Part shown: piece by piece, positions 17,422 through 27,017 of the stretch
Numbering within the stretch: position 1 is the first letter of the stretch
Layout of the letters: every line of letters begins with the position of its first letter
Source of the DNA: Rhizobium aethiopicum
GTDB taxonomy: Bacteria > Pseudomonadota > Alphaproteobacteria > Rhizobiales > Rhizobiaceae
Length of the DNA: 64,000 bases
Assembly: GCF_900094625.1 (NCBI RefSeq)
Contig: NZ_FMAJ01000001.1
Location: 1 to 64,000, forward strand
Direction of reading: 5' to 3'
The notes under the pieces: generated by a model
What the model saw: the letters and a program-made list of their open reading frames with translations, nothing else
Told to the model about the DNA's origin: nothing
Databases searched by the model: none
Translations under genes and position numbers: made by a program

Positions 17422-18554
17422 CCTTCTTCCAGCTCATGCGGCGCAATGTCTGGCGCAAGCGGCTGCGCGCCATTTTGCTGATGTTCTCAGTCGGCATCGC
17501 CTTCCTGATCTACGGCCTTACGGCCAGCTTCGTCAGCGGCAGCCAAGGGGCGGCGGGCGCCAGCGACAATCTGCTCGGCGTCTTTAACAAATCCAGCCGC
17601 GGGCTGCCGCTGCCGCTGGCTTACCTCAGCCGGATCGCGGCCGAGGGCGATGTCGCGGCGGTCGCCTATACCGCGCGCATGCGGGGTTTCGTCGACGTAG
17701 AAAAGAACGTGGTTGCCGTCAGCGCCGTCGATCCACTGGCGATCGCCGCGGCCAACGGCGACGAGCTGAGACTGACGCCGGAGCTGATCGCGGCAATGGA
17801 AGAGGCTGGCGATCGGGTGCTGGTCGGCAGGGCTCTAGCAAAAGCTGAGGGCTGGTCGATCGGCCAGCGCATCGGCTTTACCGGGCAGCTTAGGGCTGAC
17901 GGCAGCCGGAATTGGAGCTTCACGATCGCGGGCATTTTTGAGGGCGCAGATGCCAGCTCGGACACCTATTTCATGCTCGCCCGCTACGACGCCATCAATG
18001 CCGCCCGTGCGCGCGACAAGGATACGGTCGACGCCTTCGTGGTACGTCCGCGCCCGGGTGTATCGCCAAGTGTGCTGGCAGCCCGCATCGATGCCCTATT
18101 CGCCAATTCGGCGGCGCAGACGAGGACGCAGTCGGAAAAGCAGTTTCTTGAAGCGTTTCTCCGGCAATTCGCTGACATCGGCCTCATCGTGAGCCTCGTC
18201 GTGGGGGCGGTCTTCGTCACTATCCTGATGATCGCGGTCAACACTATGATCTTCGCGGTAAGGGAGCGGCGTTTCGAGATCGGCGTTCTGAAGGTGCTCG
18301 GCTTTTCCAGTCCACGGATTCTCGCGCTCATTCTTGGCGAGACGTTGTTTATCTTTCTTGTCGGCGGCGCCGGCGGACTTGGTCTCGCCAAGCTTGCGAC
18401 GCTTTCCATCGGCCCGGAGTTCGGCCTCGTCTTCGGCACGACAGTGCTCGCGAAATCTCTCGCCATCATAGCGGGGCTCGGCCTGCTGACCGGGCTGCTG
18501 CCTGCGGTGATCGCCGTGCGCCTGCCCATCATCAACGCCTTCAGAACGAGATAA
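17418..18554 (+). CDS. ABC exporter permease, FtsX/MacB fold (first)
   Basis: The 378-residue protein has one N-terminal helix (~residues 14-33), a ~230-residue periplasmic domain, and three C-terminal helices (~250-378) including the conserved EIGVLKVLGFSSPRILALILGE-like coupling region (split here). This is the four-helix MacB_PCD/FtsX topology without a fused ATPase. It starts within the ATPase stop codon. A second, divergent permease follows after 4 bases, so the exporter is probably an ATPase dimer with a permease heterodimer. Confidence 0.9.
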   Translation: MTFFQLMRRNVWRKRLRAILLMFSVGIAFLIYGLTASFVSGSQGAAGASDNLLGVFNKSSRGLPLPLAYLSRIAAEGDVAAVAYTARMRGFVDVEKNVVAVSAVDPLAIAAANGDELRLTPELIAAMEEAGDRVLVGRALAKAEGWSIGQRIGFTGQLRADGSRNWSFTIAGIFEGADASSDTYFMLARYDAINAARARDKDTVDAFVVRPRPGVSPSVLAARIDALFANSAAQTRTQSEKQFLEAFLRQFADIGLIVSLVVGAVFVTILMIAVNTMIFAVRERRFEIGVLKVLGFSSPRILALILGETLFIFLVGGAGGLGLAKLATLSIGPEFGLVFGTTVLAKSLAIIAGLGLLTGLLPAVIAVRLPIINAFRTR

Positions 18555-18558
18555 TCCA

Positions 18559-19785
18559 ATGTCGTCAACACTCAAGCAGACCTTTCTCATGATCAGAGTC
18601 AACCTCGGGAGCCTGCCGCGACGGCTGTGGATCTCGTTGTCGATGGTGTTGTCGGTCGCCCTCGTGGTGGCGGTGCTCTCAGGTTTCCTGGCGATGGCGC
18701 GCGGTTTCGAGGCCGCGCTCGCGGGCGCCGGCTCGCCTGATATAGCTGTGATTCTCGGCGGCGGCACCAACCAGGAGACTGGTTCGGAGGTGCCGGCCGA
18801 GGCAATCCGCAGTCTTGTGGCCATGAGCGGCGATACGGGCGTTGCCCGCGACGGAGCGGGCTTGCCGGTATTGTCACGCGAGACCATCGTTCCCGTCGAT
18901 GTCAGACAAGGCGAAGGCGTCGAGCAGACGCTGTCGCTCAGGGGGATGGATCCGGCCGGCCCCGGTCTGCGCAAAGGCACGCGGCTTGTGCGGGGCCGGA
19001 TGTTTTCGCAGGGCGCGCGCGAGATCGTCGTCGGCGCCCGCATAGCCGATACCTTTCCCGGCTTCGCAGTCGGCGACACGATCCGCTTCGGCGCGCTCGA
19101 CTGGAGGATCGTCGGACATTTCAGTTCAGGCGGCAGCGCGTTTGAATCCGAGATCTGGGCGGATCTGGAGGCGGTGCAAGCGGCCTTCGACCGGCAGGGG
19201 CAGGTACAGAGCCTTCGAATGCGGCTCAACGGCGGAGGCGATCGCCCAAGAGCGCTGGCGGCGTTGCGTGATCGCCTGTCGGCCCTGCCCGGAACGCCGC
19301 TCGTCGCCGTCTCCGAGACTGACCTCTACACCGGCCAGGCCCAGCGGACTGAAAGCCTGATCCGGCTGTTCGGCTGGCCGGTCGCGCTGCTGATGGCGGT
19401 CGGTGCGGCGGCGGGCGCATTGAATACGATGATGAGTTCGGTTTCCGACCGCAGCATCGAGATCGCGACGTTGCGCCTCCTCGGCTTTGCCCGCCTGCCG
19501 GCCTTCACCGCCACCTGGGTGGAGGCGGTGCTGCTGTCGGTGGCCGGCGCCGGCCTCGGCGTCTTCGCCTCCAGGCTCGTTTTCGACGGTTGGCAGGCAA
19601 GCACGATGGGCGCCAACAACACCAGGATGGCCTTTCAGCTCGACGTCACTCCTGACGTGGTCTTCACCGCCGGCCTGCTGGGCCTTGCCATCGGCATCCT
19701 CGGCGGCGCGCTGCCTGCGATTGTCGCCGCGCGGCTGCCGCTGACTTCGGCATTACAGGCGAGGGGAGAAGTGACGCAGAGATGA
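18559..19785 (+). CDS. ABC exporter permease, FtsX/MacB fold (second)
   Basis: The 408-residue protein has the same topology as its upstream neighbour: an N-terminal helix (~residues 20-42), a periplasmic domain, and three C-terminal helices with SIEIATLRLLGFARLPAF as the coupling segment. Sequence similarity to the first permease is low outside this region, which fits a heterodimer. Having two separate permeases differs from MacB (permease and ATPase fused, homodimer) and resembles Lol or Dev-type systems. The substrate is unknown; candidates are a lipid, lipoprotein, glycolipid or peptide. Confidence 0.9.
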   Translation: MSSTLKQTFLMIRVNLGSLPRRLWISLSMVLSVALVVAVLSGFLAMARGFEAALAGAGSPDIAVILGGGTNQETGSEVPAEAIRSLVAMSGDTGVARDGAGLPVLSRETIVPVDVRQGEGVEQTLSLRGMDPAGPGLRKGTRLVRGRMFSQGAREIVVGARIADTFPGFAVGDTIRFGALDWRIVGHFSSGGSAFESEIWADLEAVQAAFDRQGQVQSLRMRLNGGGDRPRALAALRDRLSALPGTPLVAVSETDLYTGQAQRTESLIRLFGWPVALLMAVGAAAGALNTMMSSVSDRSIEIATLRLLGFARLPAFTATWVEAVLLSVAGAGLGVFASRLVFDGWQASTMGANNTRMAFQLDVTPDVVFTAGLLGLAIGILGGALPAIVAARLPLTSALQARGEVTQR

Positions 19786-20165
19786 TCACCCATCCCCGTG
19801 TTGGGAGACGGCCTCGCGGGCCTTCTCACCACGGGGCTGATCGGCATGCGTGTCGCTGTGCCCGGGGATTAGCGAGCAGAATCAGGGGCTGTGCAGCCTT
19901 GACGCGAGGTACTTCCCGCCCGTGGTTCCCCGATTTATTCGCCTCTGAGTCGTTGTTTTCCCGGCTTGAGTTGCAGCTTTTCGGCGCCTCATCAGACCCG
20001 GCGCCAGTGCTTGTGGAATAAGGCTCGCAAACAGGTCCGCTGCCGCATTGACAACATTTTCTCGCCTTGTTGCCATGGCCGTTTGCCCCCGCCGCAGGAA
20101 ATCGGCTGATCCCGGTCGATCCCGATGGCGACATAGCGATCCGACGAACAGGGCAACATGGCGAT
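19786..20165. other. Intergenic region with hairpin
   Basis: The 380-base gap begins with an inverted repeat (CCCCGTG near 19794 and CACGGGG near 19830) that may end the exporter transcript, though no T-run follows. The last ~20 bases before the next start resemble the leader of the paralogous gene at 21966 (both end GGCGATATG). No gene is supported. Confidence 0.5.
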
Positions 20166-21653
20166 ATGACAATCTACTATGTGAACTCAGCAGCTGGTTC
20201 CGACCGCAACAGCGGAACGACCCAGAACTCGGCTTTTGCGACTTTGTCCAAAGTGGAATCCTTGACGCTGAAACCAGGAGACAGCGTGCTTCTCGCCAAG
20301 GGGAGCGTGTTCAACGAACAGTTCGATATCAAATATTCCGGCAGCGAGAGCGCGCCGATCACGATCGGCAGCTACGGCACCGGCGCCGCACCTGTCATCC
20401 ATAGCGGCGGTGACGGCATTCATAGTCTCTATGCCTCGAACATCGTGATCGAGAACCTCAAGATATCGAACACCGGCGGCCCTGGTATTTATGCTGGCAA
20501 CGTCAAGAACTGGACGGTCCGAGACGTCGAGATCGCCAAGACGGGATTGTCGGAAAGCGACGGTGCCGTCACCTTCAGGAGCAGCCAGAACGTCACGATC
20601 CAAGACAGCAAGATAACGGGCGTTAACGGCGACGGCTTCTGGATCGAGAAGGTTAACGGCATAAAGCTTCTCAACAACACCGTCACCAGCGCGAACGGCT
20701 CGAGGGCCGATGCCGTACAGATCAACGACAGCAGCAATATTCTGGTCAAGGGCAATCATCTGGATCAGACCGATGCCAATAGTCCAAAGGGCGTAATAGC
20801 GCTGGTGCGGGCCACGGACGCGGTGATCGAAGATAATGTGCTGACCGGCGGCGGCTTCGGCATCAGCGCGCCAGCCGGCAATAATATTGCGATCCGCGAC
20901 AACGACATCTCCGGATATCACGGTTACGACTGGTCCTTCGCAATCGGTCTCGGCGATCAGGGTGATTCGCGGGATTATGATATATCCGGCAACTACATCC
21001 ATGACGGCGCGTGGGGGGTGGTCGTCACCGCCTCCAGCGGCACCAGCTATGTCCGCACCAATATCAAGGTCCATGACAATGTCTTCGACGACCTCACGCA
21101 GGCGGCGCTGAAGGTCGACAGGCCGGCATCCGGCTCCTTTTACGACAATACGATGGAGAGCGGCGTCAAGGCCACCAGTATATCGCCGGCCATCGCCGAC
21201 GCGCACACCTTCACGGTCAAAAACAACCAAACGGTCGCCGATGTCGACACAATTCTGGCGAGCTCGGTTGCCGAGACTGCAGTACTGACGGAGGCGTCCG
21301 CCGATCAGGCCGTTGTCGCCGTGCACGACAATTTGAAGATCTTCACCGATACGGGAGCGGCCCATCGCGGCAACCTCCTCGAAAACGACAGCTCGGAGAA
21401 CGGCACGCTGGCGCTGCGCCGCTTCGGTGATGAAAGCGTCGGCAAGCATGGTTTGACGTTGACTGGCGACTACGGCGTCATCCACGTGGATCGGCAAGGC
21501 AATTACGCCTATACGCTCGATGAAACGAAGCTTCCCGATCACAGCGGACATGTGAGCGAATCCTTCAGTTACCGGATCAATGACGGAACCTCGCATCATA
21601 GCGACACCGATACGCTGACCGTCTTCGTCCATCTGGATGGCTTGCTGAGCTGA
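20166..21653 (+). CDS. Right-handed beta-helix protein with cadherin/VCBS-like C-terminal domain
   Basis: The 495-residue protein starts MTIYYVNSAAGSDRNSGT, the usual N-cap of pectate-lyase-like beta-helix proteins, with no Sec signal peptide. Residues ~50-370 are helical-coil repeats with regular NIVIENLKISN / NVTIQDSKITG / NIAIRDNDISG rungs, typical of polysaccharide lyases, epimerases or glycan-binding proteins. Residues ~400-495 form a second domain (NLLENDSSENGTLALRRFG, GNYAYTLDE, VSESFSYRINDG) like the VCBS/cadherin-like modules of rhizobial type I-secreted Ply and Rap proteins. The missing signal peptide and this tail suggest type I secretion and an extracellular polysaccharide target. 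The ATG at 20166 aligns with the paralogue's start. Confidence 0.85.
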   Translation: MTIYYVNSAAGSDRNSGTTQNSAFATLSKVESLTLKPGDSVLLAKGSVFNEQFDIKYSGSESAPITIGSYGTGAAPVIHSGGDGIHSLYASNIVIENLKISNTGGPGIYAGNVKNWTVRDVEIAKTGLSESDGAVTFRSSQNVTIQDSKITGVNGDGFWIEKVNGIKLLNNTVTSANGSRADAVQINDSSNILVKGNHLDQTDANSPKGVIALVRATDAVIEDNVLTGGGFGISAPAGNNIAIRDNDISGYHGYDWSFAIGLGDQGDSRDYDISGNYIHDGAWGVVVTASSGTSYVRTNIKVHDNVFDDLTQAALKVDRPASGSFYDNTMESGVKATSISPAIADAHTFTVKNNQTVADVDTILASSVAETAVLTEASADQAVVAVHDNLKIFTDTGAAHRGNLLENDSSENGTLALRRFGDESVGKHGLTLTGDYGVIHVDRQGNYAYTLDETKLPDHSGHVSESFSYRINDGTSHHSDTDTLTVFVHLDGLLS

Positions 21654-21965
21654 ATGTGAGGGGCGGGCTGATCACCCGCCCTCGTCCTTCGGGGCAGGCT
21701 CGCCCCGACCCTTCGCGACAGCATGGCAGGTTACCGTTTCATTCACCTTTCGGTCTTTGTTTTCTAGATTATTTTCTCGTAAGTTGTATTCTTCGGGACG
21801 TAGCCTCCGCCAGGCGCTTCCCGAGAGCAGGCAGGTCCATAGGCCCGCCTACCGTCGTCACGGCAATAGAACGCCATTTCAGCGTGGCCTTCAGCTCTCG
21901 ACCGCATCCGATTCACTCGTTGCAGCCGGCCAGACGGCTGCGCGACAATGCGAGAACAAGGCGAT
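21654..21965. other. Intergenic region between beta-helix paralogues
   Basis: The 312-base gap has a GC-rich hairpin at 21658-21683 (GAGGGGCGGG...CCCGCCCTC) without a T-run. The leader just upstream of 21966 (ACAAGGCGATATGACA) is closely similar to that at 20166, consistent with duplication. No gene is supported. Confidence 0.5.
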
Positions 21966-23432
21966 ATGACAGTCTATTATGTGAATTCAGCGACCGGCTC
22001 CAACACCAATGCCGGAACCAGTGCCGACGCGCCCTTTGCGTCGTTCTGGGCGGTGGAAAACCTGAAGCTGCAGCCGGGCGACAGCGTGCTGCTCGCCGCC
22101 GGCACCGTGTATAATGACCAGCTTGACCTGAAATACTCCGGCACCGTCGATGCCCCGATTACCATCGGCAGCTACGGCGTCGGCGACGCGCCTGTCATTC
22201 ACAGCCCCAATGACGGCATTCATAGTCTCTATGCGTCGAACATCGTCATCGAGAATATAAAGATATCAGACACCGGCGGCGCAGCCATCTATGGCGGTTA
22301 TGTCTCAAATTGGACCGTTCGTAACGTCGAAGTCGATCATACCGGCTTGACGAAATCCGGTTCCATCACCTTCCGCACCGGCTCGAACATCACGATCGAG
22401 AACAGCACGATCAACGACGTCAACGGCGACGGCATCTGGATCGAGAAGATCAAGGGCGTCACTCTTCTCAATAATACCGTCACCAATGCACACGGCACCG
22501 CGGCGGATGCCGTACAGTTAAACGACAGCAGCAACATCGTCATCAGCGGCAATTATTTCGATCAGACGGGTGCCGTGACGCCAAAGGGCGTACTGACGCT
22601 CGTCCGGCCCGTGGACGCTGTGATCGAGGGGAACACCATCATCGGCGGCGGATTCGGGATCAGCGCGCAGGCCGGCACGAATATCGCCATCCTTGATAAC
22701 GACATCTCCGGCTATGGCGGTTACAGCTGGTCTTACGCCGTCGGCCTCGGCGATTCGGGCGACACACGCAACTACGACATATCCGGCAACTACATCCATG
22801 ACGGCGTCTGGGGCGTATCGGTCAGCTCCGCCGGCACGGCGACCTATGTTCGTGAGGGCATCGATATCTATGGCAACCTCTTCGATGACCTGACCCAGGC
22901 AGCGTTGAAGGTCGACCGGCCGGCGTCCGGATCATTCCACGACAATTTCATCGCGAGCGATGTCACGCCATATAACATCTCCCCCACGGTCATCGCCGCA
23001 GGTACCTTTCCCGTCAGCGACAATACGACGATCGAAGAAGGTTTCACCACGCTCGCAAGCGCTGACAGTCTCGTCACAACGGATGCAAGCGTCAGCCACA
23101 TGTGTGATGCCGGGCTCACTTCCCACGACGGTATAAATCTTACTTCCGACCAGACCGCATCAGACAAGGCCGGCCCCCAGAACGATCTTGTCAGGGAAAA
23201 TGGTGTATCGGATGGAACCCTGCTGCTTCGTCACTTCGGCGAGCCGGCTTTCGAAAAGCACGGGCTGACACCTGGCAACGGCGATCACGGCGTTACGATT
23301 GAAGCCGCGGATCTCGCTGGCCCGGAAAGCGGCGGCGGCATTTCCCATAATGAGACCGCGCCTGTGCCACTGCATCATGCAGAGGCAGACGCCCCGACTT
23401 CCTCCATCCTTCAAGATAGCCTGCTGCACTGA
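21966..23432 (+). CDS. Right-handed beta-helix protein, tandem paralogue with degenerate C-terminal domain
   Basis: The 488-residue protein is clearly homologous to the preceding gene product along the whole beta-helix (MTVYYVNSATGSNTNAGT; SLYASNIVIEN; AALKVDRPASGSF). The C-terminal domain aligns only in part. NDLVRENGVSDGTLLLRHFG and EKHGLT remain, but the following strands seen in the paralogue are replaced by unrelated, disordered sequence ending SSILQDSLLH. So the helix is conserved and the tail module is eroding or has been exchanged. It has no signal peptide. Same likely role: binding or modifying an extracellular polysaccharide. Confidence 0.83.
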   Translation: MTVYYVNSATGSNTNAGTSADAPFASFWAVENLKLQPGDSVLLAAGTVYNDQLDLKYSGTVDAPITIGSYGVGDAPVIHSPNDGIHSLYASNIVIENIKISDTGGAAIYGGYVSNWTVRNVEVDHTGLTKSGSITFRTGSNITIENSTINDVNGDGIWIEKIKGVTLLNNTVTNAHGTAADAVQLNDSSNIVISGNYFDQTGAVTPKGVLTLVRPVDAVIEGNTIIGGGFGISAQAGTNIAILDNDISGYGGYSWSYAVGLGDSGDTRNYDISGNYIHDGVWGVSVSSAGTATYVREGIDIYGNLFDDLTQAALKVDRPASGSFHDNFIASDVTPYNISPTVIAAGTFPVSDNTTIEEGFTTLASADSLVTTDASVSHMCDAGLTSHDGINLTSDQTASDKAGPQNDLVRENGVSDGTLLLRHFGEPAFEKHGLTPGNGDHGVTIEAADLAGPESGGGISHNETAPVPLHHAEADAPTSSILQDSLLH

Positions 23433-23485
23433 GAACAGTGCCAGCATATCGCCGCCGCGGGAAGGTGCCGTGGCGGCAAGAGCGC

Positions 23486-23836
23486 TCAGCGGTCTTCGAA
23501 CAGGGTTCGCAAGACGTCGGTTTCAATTTCAGCACAGATGATCTCGTATTCAGTGACGATCGCGGGGTCGGCCGACATATCCTTGCGCAAGCGGTCGAGG
23601 ACGGAGCAGGCTTCGCCGTAAGCGCCGCACAGTTCATAGAGATGGGGCTGGTCCGCTGCGGCGGCTTTGATCGTCGCCCGCGTTGCGGGCAACCTCATCA
23701 TCAACCTCGCCAGCCCCTGTTCGGCAGCAGGCTTGGCTATATGAGCAATGCCTTCCTGTCTGACCATGTCGTCATCCCTCGCGGCCTGAATTCTGCTCTC
23801 GAGGGTAGTACGCATAAATGCCGCGTCTGGTTTCAT
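23486..23836 (-). CDS. Small hypothetical protein downstream of the intradiol dioxygenase
   Basis: A 116-residue frame beginning MKPDAAFMRTTLESRIQAAR and rich in Ala, Glu and Arg, predicted all-helical, with three cysteines (ELCGAYGEACS, IICAEIE). It starts 37 bases after the dioxygenase stop on the same strand, so it is probably co-transcribed. The ribosome site before 23836 is weak, and M8 at 23815 is an alternative start. The family is not recognised. Confidence 0.5.
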   Translation of the reverse strand: MKPDAAFMRTTLESRIQAARDDDMVRQEGIAHIAKPAAEQGLARLMMRLPATRATIKAAAADQPHLYELCGAYGEACSVLDRLRKDMSADPAIVTEYEIICAEIETDVLRTLFEDR

Positions 23837-23873
23837 GCTTGATGCGGGAAAATGTCGCTCCGCCGCGATCGGC

Positions 23874-24653
23874 TCAGGAAGAAAGGCCGATTGTAATCGT
23901 GGCGGAAAGAACGCCGCCTTCGAGTTTTTCGAAATCGAATATGTGATCGGCAGCGTCCCTACCAGGGATGAGGCGGTCATCGTCGTTGCGCGTATTGCGG
24001 GGAGGGCGTCCAAGATAATCGGGATGCTCGCCATAGATCAAGTCGCTCAGTGCATCGTCGAAATAGACCTGGCTGACGAGAAGTTCGTTGCGTTCGACCA
24101 GGATGCGGCAGTGTACATGCGGGGTGCGGCCCTCATACCATCCCGGATAGGTCGTTAAAAAACTTGCCTGCCCGGCCTCATCGGTCAACTGACGGCCGCG
24201 AAAGGCGAGCCCGCTCACCGCCTCAGCATCGCCAAGCGTACACATTCTTGCAGCTTCCCGGCCGGAATAGATGCCACGATGATCGGTATGCCATATTTCG
24301 ATATCGGCGTTGTTGACAGGACGGCAATCGGCTGCATGGACGATACGGACGGCCAGCCGCAATGGCAATCCGGCTTTACCTTCCGAGATGTCCTGCCGGA
24401 CCGGGACATCGTTGACATAGCAGGGGCCAAGGGTCTGGGCGACGGTTATCACGCAATTTGGACGAGTGCGGAAGAGCGGCGCGGGCAGCTTTGCCAATGC
24501 GACGGACTTGGTACCGCCGCTCAGGAAATCACTGCCCTTCCAGTCGAATGTCCGGGCTGCCACCACGACGTGTCGCCGCGGCCAGATTGCCGCCGCAGCG
24601 ATCGATGATGCGACAATAACTGCGCCACCAAGTACAAGGGTCCGCCTCTTCAT
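23874..24653 (-). CDS. Exported intradiol ring-cleavage dioxygenase-like protein
   Basis: The 259-residue protein begins MKRRTLVLGGAVIVASS, a signal or anchor segment with a Tat-like RR, so the enzyme is likely outside the cytoplasm. Non-heme Fe(III) ligands typical of intradiol dioxygenases are visible: Tyr in HRGIYSG, Tyr in PGWY, and the two His of TPHVH, plus the family motifs TLGPCY and EIWHTD. It lacks the N-terminal dimerisation domain of catechol 1,2-dioxygenases, like other exported members of unknown substrate. AAGGAGG lies 4 bases upstream of the ATG at 24653. No aromatic pathway genes are adjacent. Confidence 0.85.
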   Translation of the reverse strand: MKRRTLVLGGAVIVASSIAAAAIWPRRHVVVAARTFDWKGSDFLSGGTKSVALAKLPAPLFRTRPNCVITVAQTLGPCYVNDVPVRQDISEGKAGLPLRLAVRIVHAADCRPVNNADIEIWHTDHRGIYSGREAARMCTLGDAEAVSGLAFRGRQLTDEAGQASFLTTYPGWYEGRTPHVHCRILVERNELLVSQVYFDDALSDLIYGEHPDYLGRPPRNTRNDDDRLIPGRDAADHIFDFEKLEGGVLSATITIGLSS

Positions 24654-24772
24654 ATGTCCTCCTTGCCTCACGAAGTAGCATGTAAGGTGATAGGCCGGGG
24701 CTTCCAGTTAAATCACGGCAATGGTCGCCGGTGACGAGGCGGCGCCAAAGCGGGCCGAGGCGCCATCAGGCT

Positions 24773-26674
24773 CTAAATGGCAACCTGTTCGCCAAGCTCG
24801 ACGACGCGATTTGACGGCAGATTGAAATAGTCGGAGGGATCGATTGCAAAGCCTTCCAATCCCATGAATATCCGTTCCTGCCAGCCGGGCAAACCGGTGT
24901 TCGGTGTCCTGACCAGGTTGCGGCGACCGAGGTAGAAGGACGTTTTCATGATCTCGAACTTGAAGCCTCCCTCCCGGCAAAGAGCCAAGGCTCTTGTGAC
25001 ATCCGGATCGTCCATGAAGCCGAAGGTAATGTCCAGGCGCACAAACCGCGGCGAGAGCTGGCTGAGTTTGATGCGTCTACTGTCGGGGACGTAAGGCTCG
25101 TCCTCGGTCCAGACGGTCAGGATCACGTTCTGTTCGTGGAGCACATGATTGTGCTTGAGATTGTGGAGCAGAACGCTCGGCGTCCGGTCCGGGACGCTAG
25201 TCAGAAAAACCGCGGTTCCCGGAACGGTGACCGGCGAATGGTCCGACTTCCGCTCGATCGACCGGATGAAGGAATCGAGCGGAATTTCGTTGTTGGCGCG
25301 CAGTCTCTTCAGGTAGGCCTGGCCGCGAGTCCACGTCCACATCAAAATCATGATCGCCAGCGCCAGGGCGATCGGAACCCAGCCGCCGTCATGGATCTTC
25401 AACAAATTGGCGGCCAGGAACAAGACTTCGATAATGAAGAGCGGCAGCAGCAGGGTGACTGCGAGCATGAGAGAGTAGCCCCAGACAGCCCGCAGGAACT
25501 GGAAGGACAGCATGGTCGAGATGACCATGGTTCCGGTCACAGAGATGCCGTAGGCAGTCGCCAGCGACTCGGAGTCGCCGAAGGAAAAGATCAGCATCAG
25601 TACGCCGACCAGCAGCAGAAGATTGACGCTCGGTACGTAAATTTGGCCGGTGTTGGTCTCCGACGTGAACTTGATCCGCAGCCTTGGCAGGAAGCCGAGA
25701 TGAACCGCCGAGCGGGCCAAGGAAAACGCGCCGGTGATGACAGCCTGGCTGGCGATGATGGTCGCCATCGTTGCCAGGATGACCACCGGCAGCAGGATCC
25801 AATCCGGATACATCAGAAAGAACGGATTGGTGGCCGTTTCGGGATGGGCGAGAACAAGCGCGCCCTGGCCGAGATAGTTCAGGAGCAATGCCGGAAAGAC
25901 GAGCACGAACCATGCCGTCTGGATGGGGCGGCGTCCGAAATGCCCGAGATCGGCGTAGAGCGCTTCGGCGCCCGTCACCGTCAGAAAGACGGCGCCGAGC
26001 ACGATGAGCCCGACGCTGCCGGCATGAGCGAGGAATGAGAGCGCATTGATCGGATTGAGGGCGGCCAGAATCCTCCAGTCGTCGCCGATATGGATCAACC
26101 CGCCGACAGCCATGGCCAGAAACCACAAGACCGTTATCGGCCCGAAGAACGTAGAGACAGCTGCAGTCCCCCTCGACTGCGCCGCAAAGAGAACCATCAT
26201 GATAGCAGCCGAGGCGAGCGGGACATAATCGGCGAAAGCCGGCGTGACCAGCTTCAGGCCTTCGAGCGCTGACATGACCGAGAGAGCAGGCGTGATCATC
26301 GCATCGCCTATGAAGAGCGCAGCTCCAATCAAGCCCGCGAAGAACATCACAGGCACGTTTCGTCCCATCTTCTTCATCAGGAGGGCAAGAAGCGAGAGAG
26401 TGCCACCTTCGCCGTCATTATCCGCCCTGAGAAGAAACAGAACATATTTGAAGGTCACGATGACGGTCAGCGTCCAGACCATCAGCGAAATCAGCCCGAT
26501 CACCTCCGGCTCGTGTACGCCATCGGCGGCGAAGGGCCTGAGCGCCTCGCGAAAGGCATAAAGCGGACTGGTGCCGATGTCGCCATAGACGACGCCGACT
26601 GCGCCGACGACCAGTCCGACAAAGCCGCTACGGCTGGCGACGTCGCCGGTTTTGTCTGCATGTGTTGAAGTCAT
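24773..26674 (-). CDS. kup: Low-affinity potassium transporter Kup
   Basis: The 633-residue protein has the canonical Kup/HAK/KUP start ([17 protein letters not shown]) and about 12 membrane helices within residues ~15-440. A hydrophilic C-terminal domain (~450-633) contains the conserved [13 protein letters not shown] and the terminal [19 protein letters not shown]. It takes up K+ probably with H+ across the inner membrane. The start ATG 26674 fits the family N-terminus; the longer upstream frame is not conserved. It stands alone, next to the remnant of a sodium/proton antiporter on the other strand. Confidence 0.95.
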   Translation of the reverse strand: MTSTHADKTGDVASRSGFVGLVVGAVGVVYGDIGTSPLYAFREALRPFAADGVHEPEVIGLISLMVWTLTVIVTFKYVLFLLRADNDGEGGTLSLLALLMKKMGRNVPVMFFAGLIGAALFIGDAMITPALSVMSALEGLKLVTPAFADYVPLASAAIMMVLFAAQSRGTAAVSTFFGPITVLWFLAMAVGGLIHIGDDWRILAALNPINALSFLAHAGSVGLIVLGAVFLTVTGAEALYADLGHFGRRPIQTAWFVLVFPALLLNYLGQGALVLAHPETATNPFFLMYPDWILLPVVILATMATIIASQAVITGAFSLARSAVHLGFLPRLRIKFTSETNTGQIYVPSVNLLLLVGVLMLIFSFGDSESLATAYGISVTGTMVISTMLSFQFLRAVWGYSLMLAVTLLLPLFIIEVLFLAANLLKIHDGGWVPIALALAIMILMWTWTRGQAYLKRLRANNEIPLDSFIRSIERKSDHSPVTVPGTAVFLTSVPDRTPSVLLHNLKHNHVLHEQNVILTVWTEDEPYVPDSRRIKLSQLSPRFVRLDITFGFMDDPDVTRALALCREGGFKFEIMKTSFYLGRRNLVRTPNTGLPGWQERIFMGLEGFAIDPSDYFNLPSNRVVELGEQVAI

Positions 26675-26795
26675 GTTTCCCCGCTCATGCCGCTTACCTA
26701 CAGACAGAAACATATGCCGCATTGAGAAGGGCAAGTAAATTTGTGTCGGTGCAAACGTTTCGTGACGAGGCGAGCATGTACGCCCGCCGGAATGA

Positions 26796-27017
26796 TCCCA
26801 ACGCCGTGCCACGGCGATCGTGGACTATGCCGCGAGAACGGAACACTACATGCCGGTCCTCCATGCTCACTTCGATGTGGTTCATGAGGCGGTCGCAACC
26901 GGACGCCGGGAACTCATCCGACTCCACAGGGCAGGCGATATCGATGACGAGACGCTGCAGGAGCTGGAACGGGACCTCGATCTCGAGGAGTTCAGCGCGA
27001 TCTCAGCCAAAGCCTAA
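26796..27017 (+). pseudogene. C-terminal remnant of a CPA1-type Na+/H+ antiporter
   Basis: The frame opens after a stop at 26793-26795 and reads [18 protein letters not shown] to the end GRRELIRLHRAGDIDDETLQ...DLDLEE. The part from RRELIRLHRAGDIDDE onward is like the cytoplasmic tail that ends many NhaP/CPA1 antiporters, where a helix (E-DDETLxxLERDLDLEE) follows the transport domain. The ~450-residue membrane domain is absent; upstream is the kup promoter side. It could alternatively be a short gene starting at GTG 26820, but no ribosome site supports that. Confidence 0.5.

Noticed and set aside
20187..21632. 481-codon antisense open frame over the beta-helix gene
   Set aside because: It mirrors the repeated rungs of the beta-helix gene and lacks a ribosome site; composition fits an antisense shadow.
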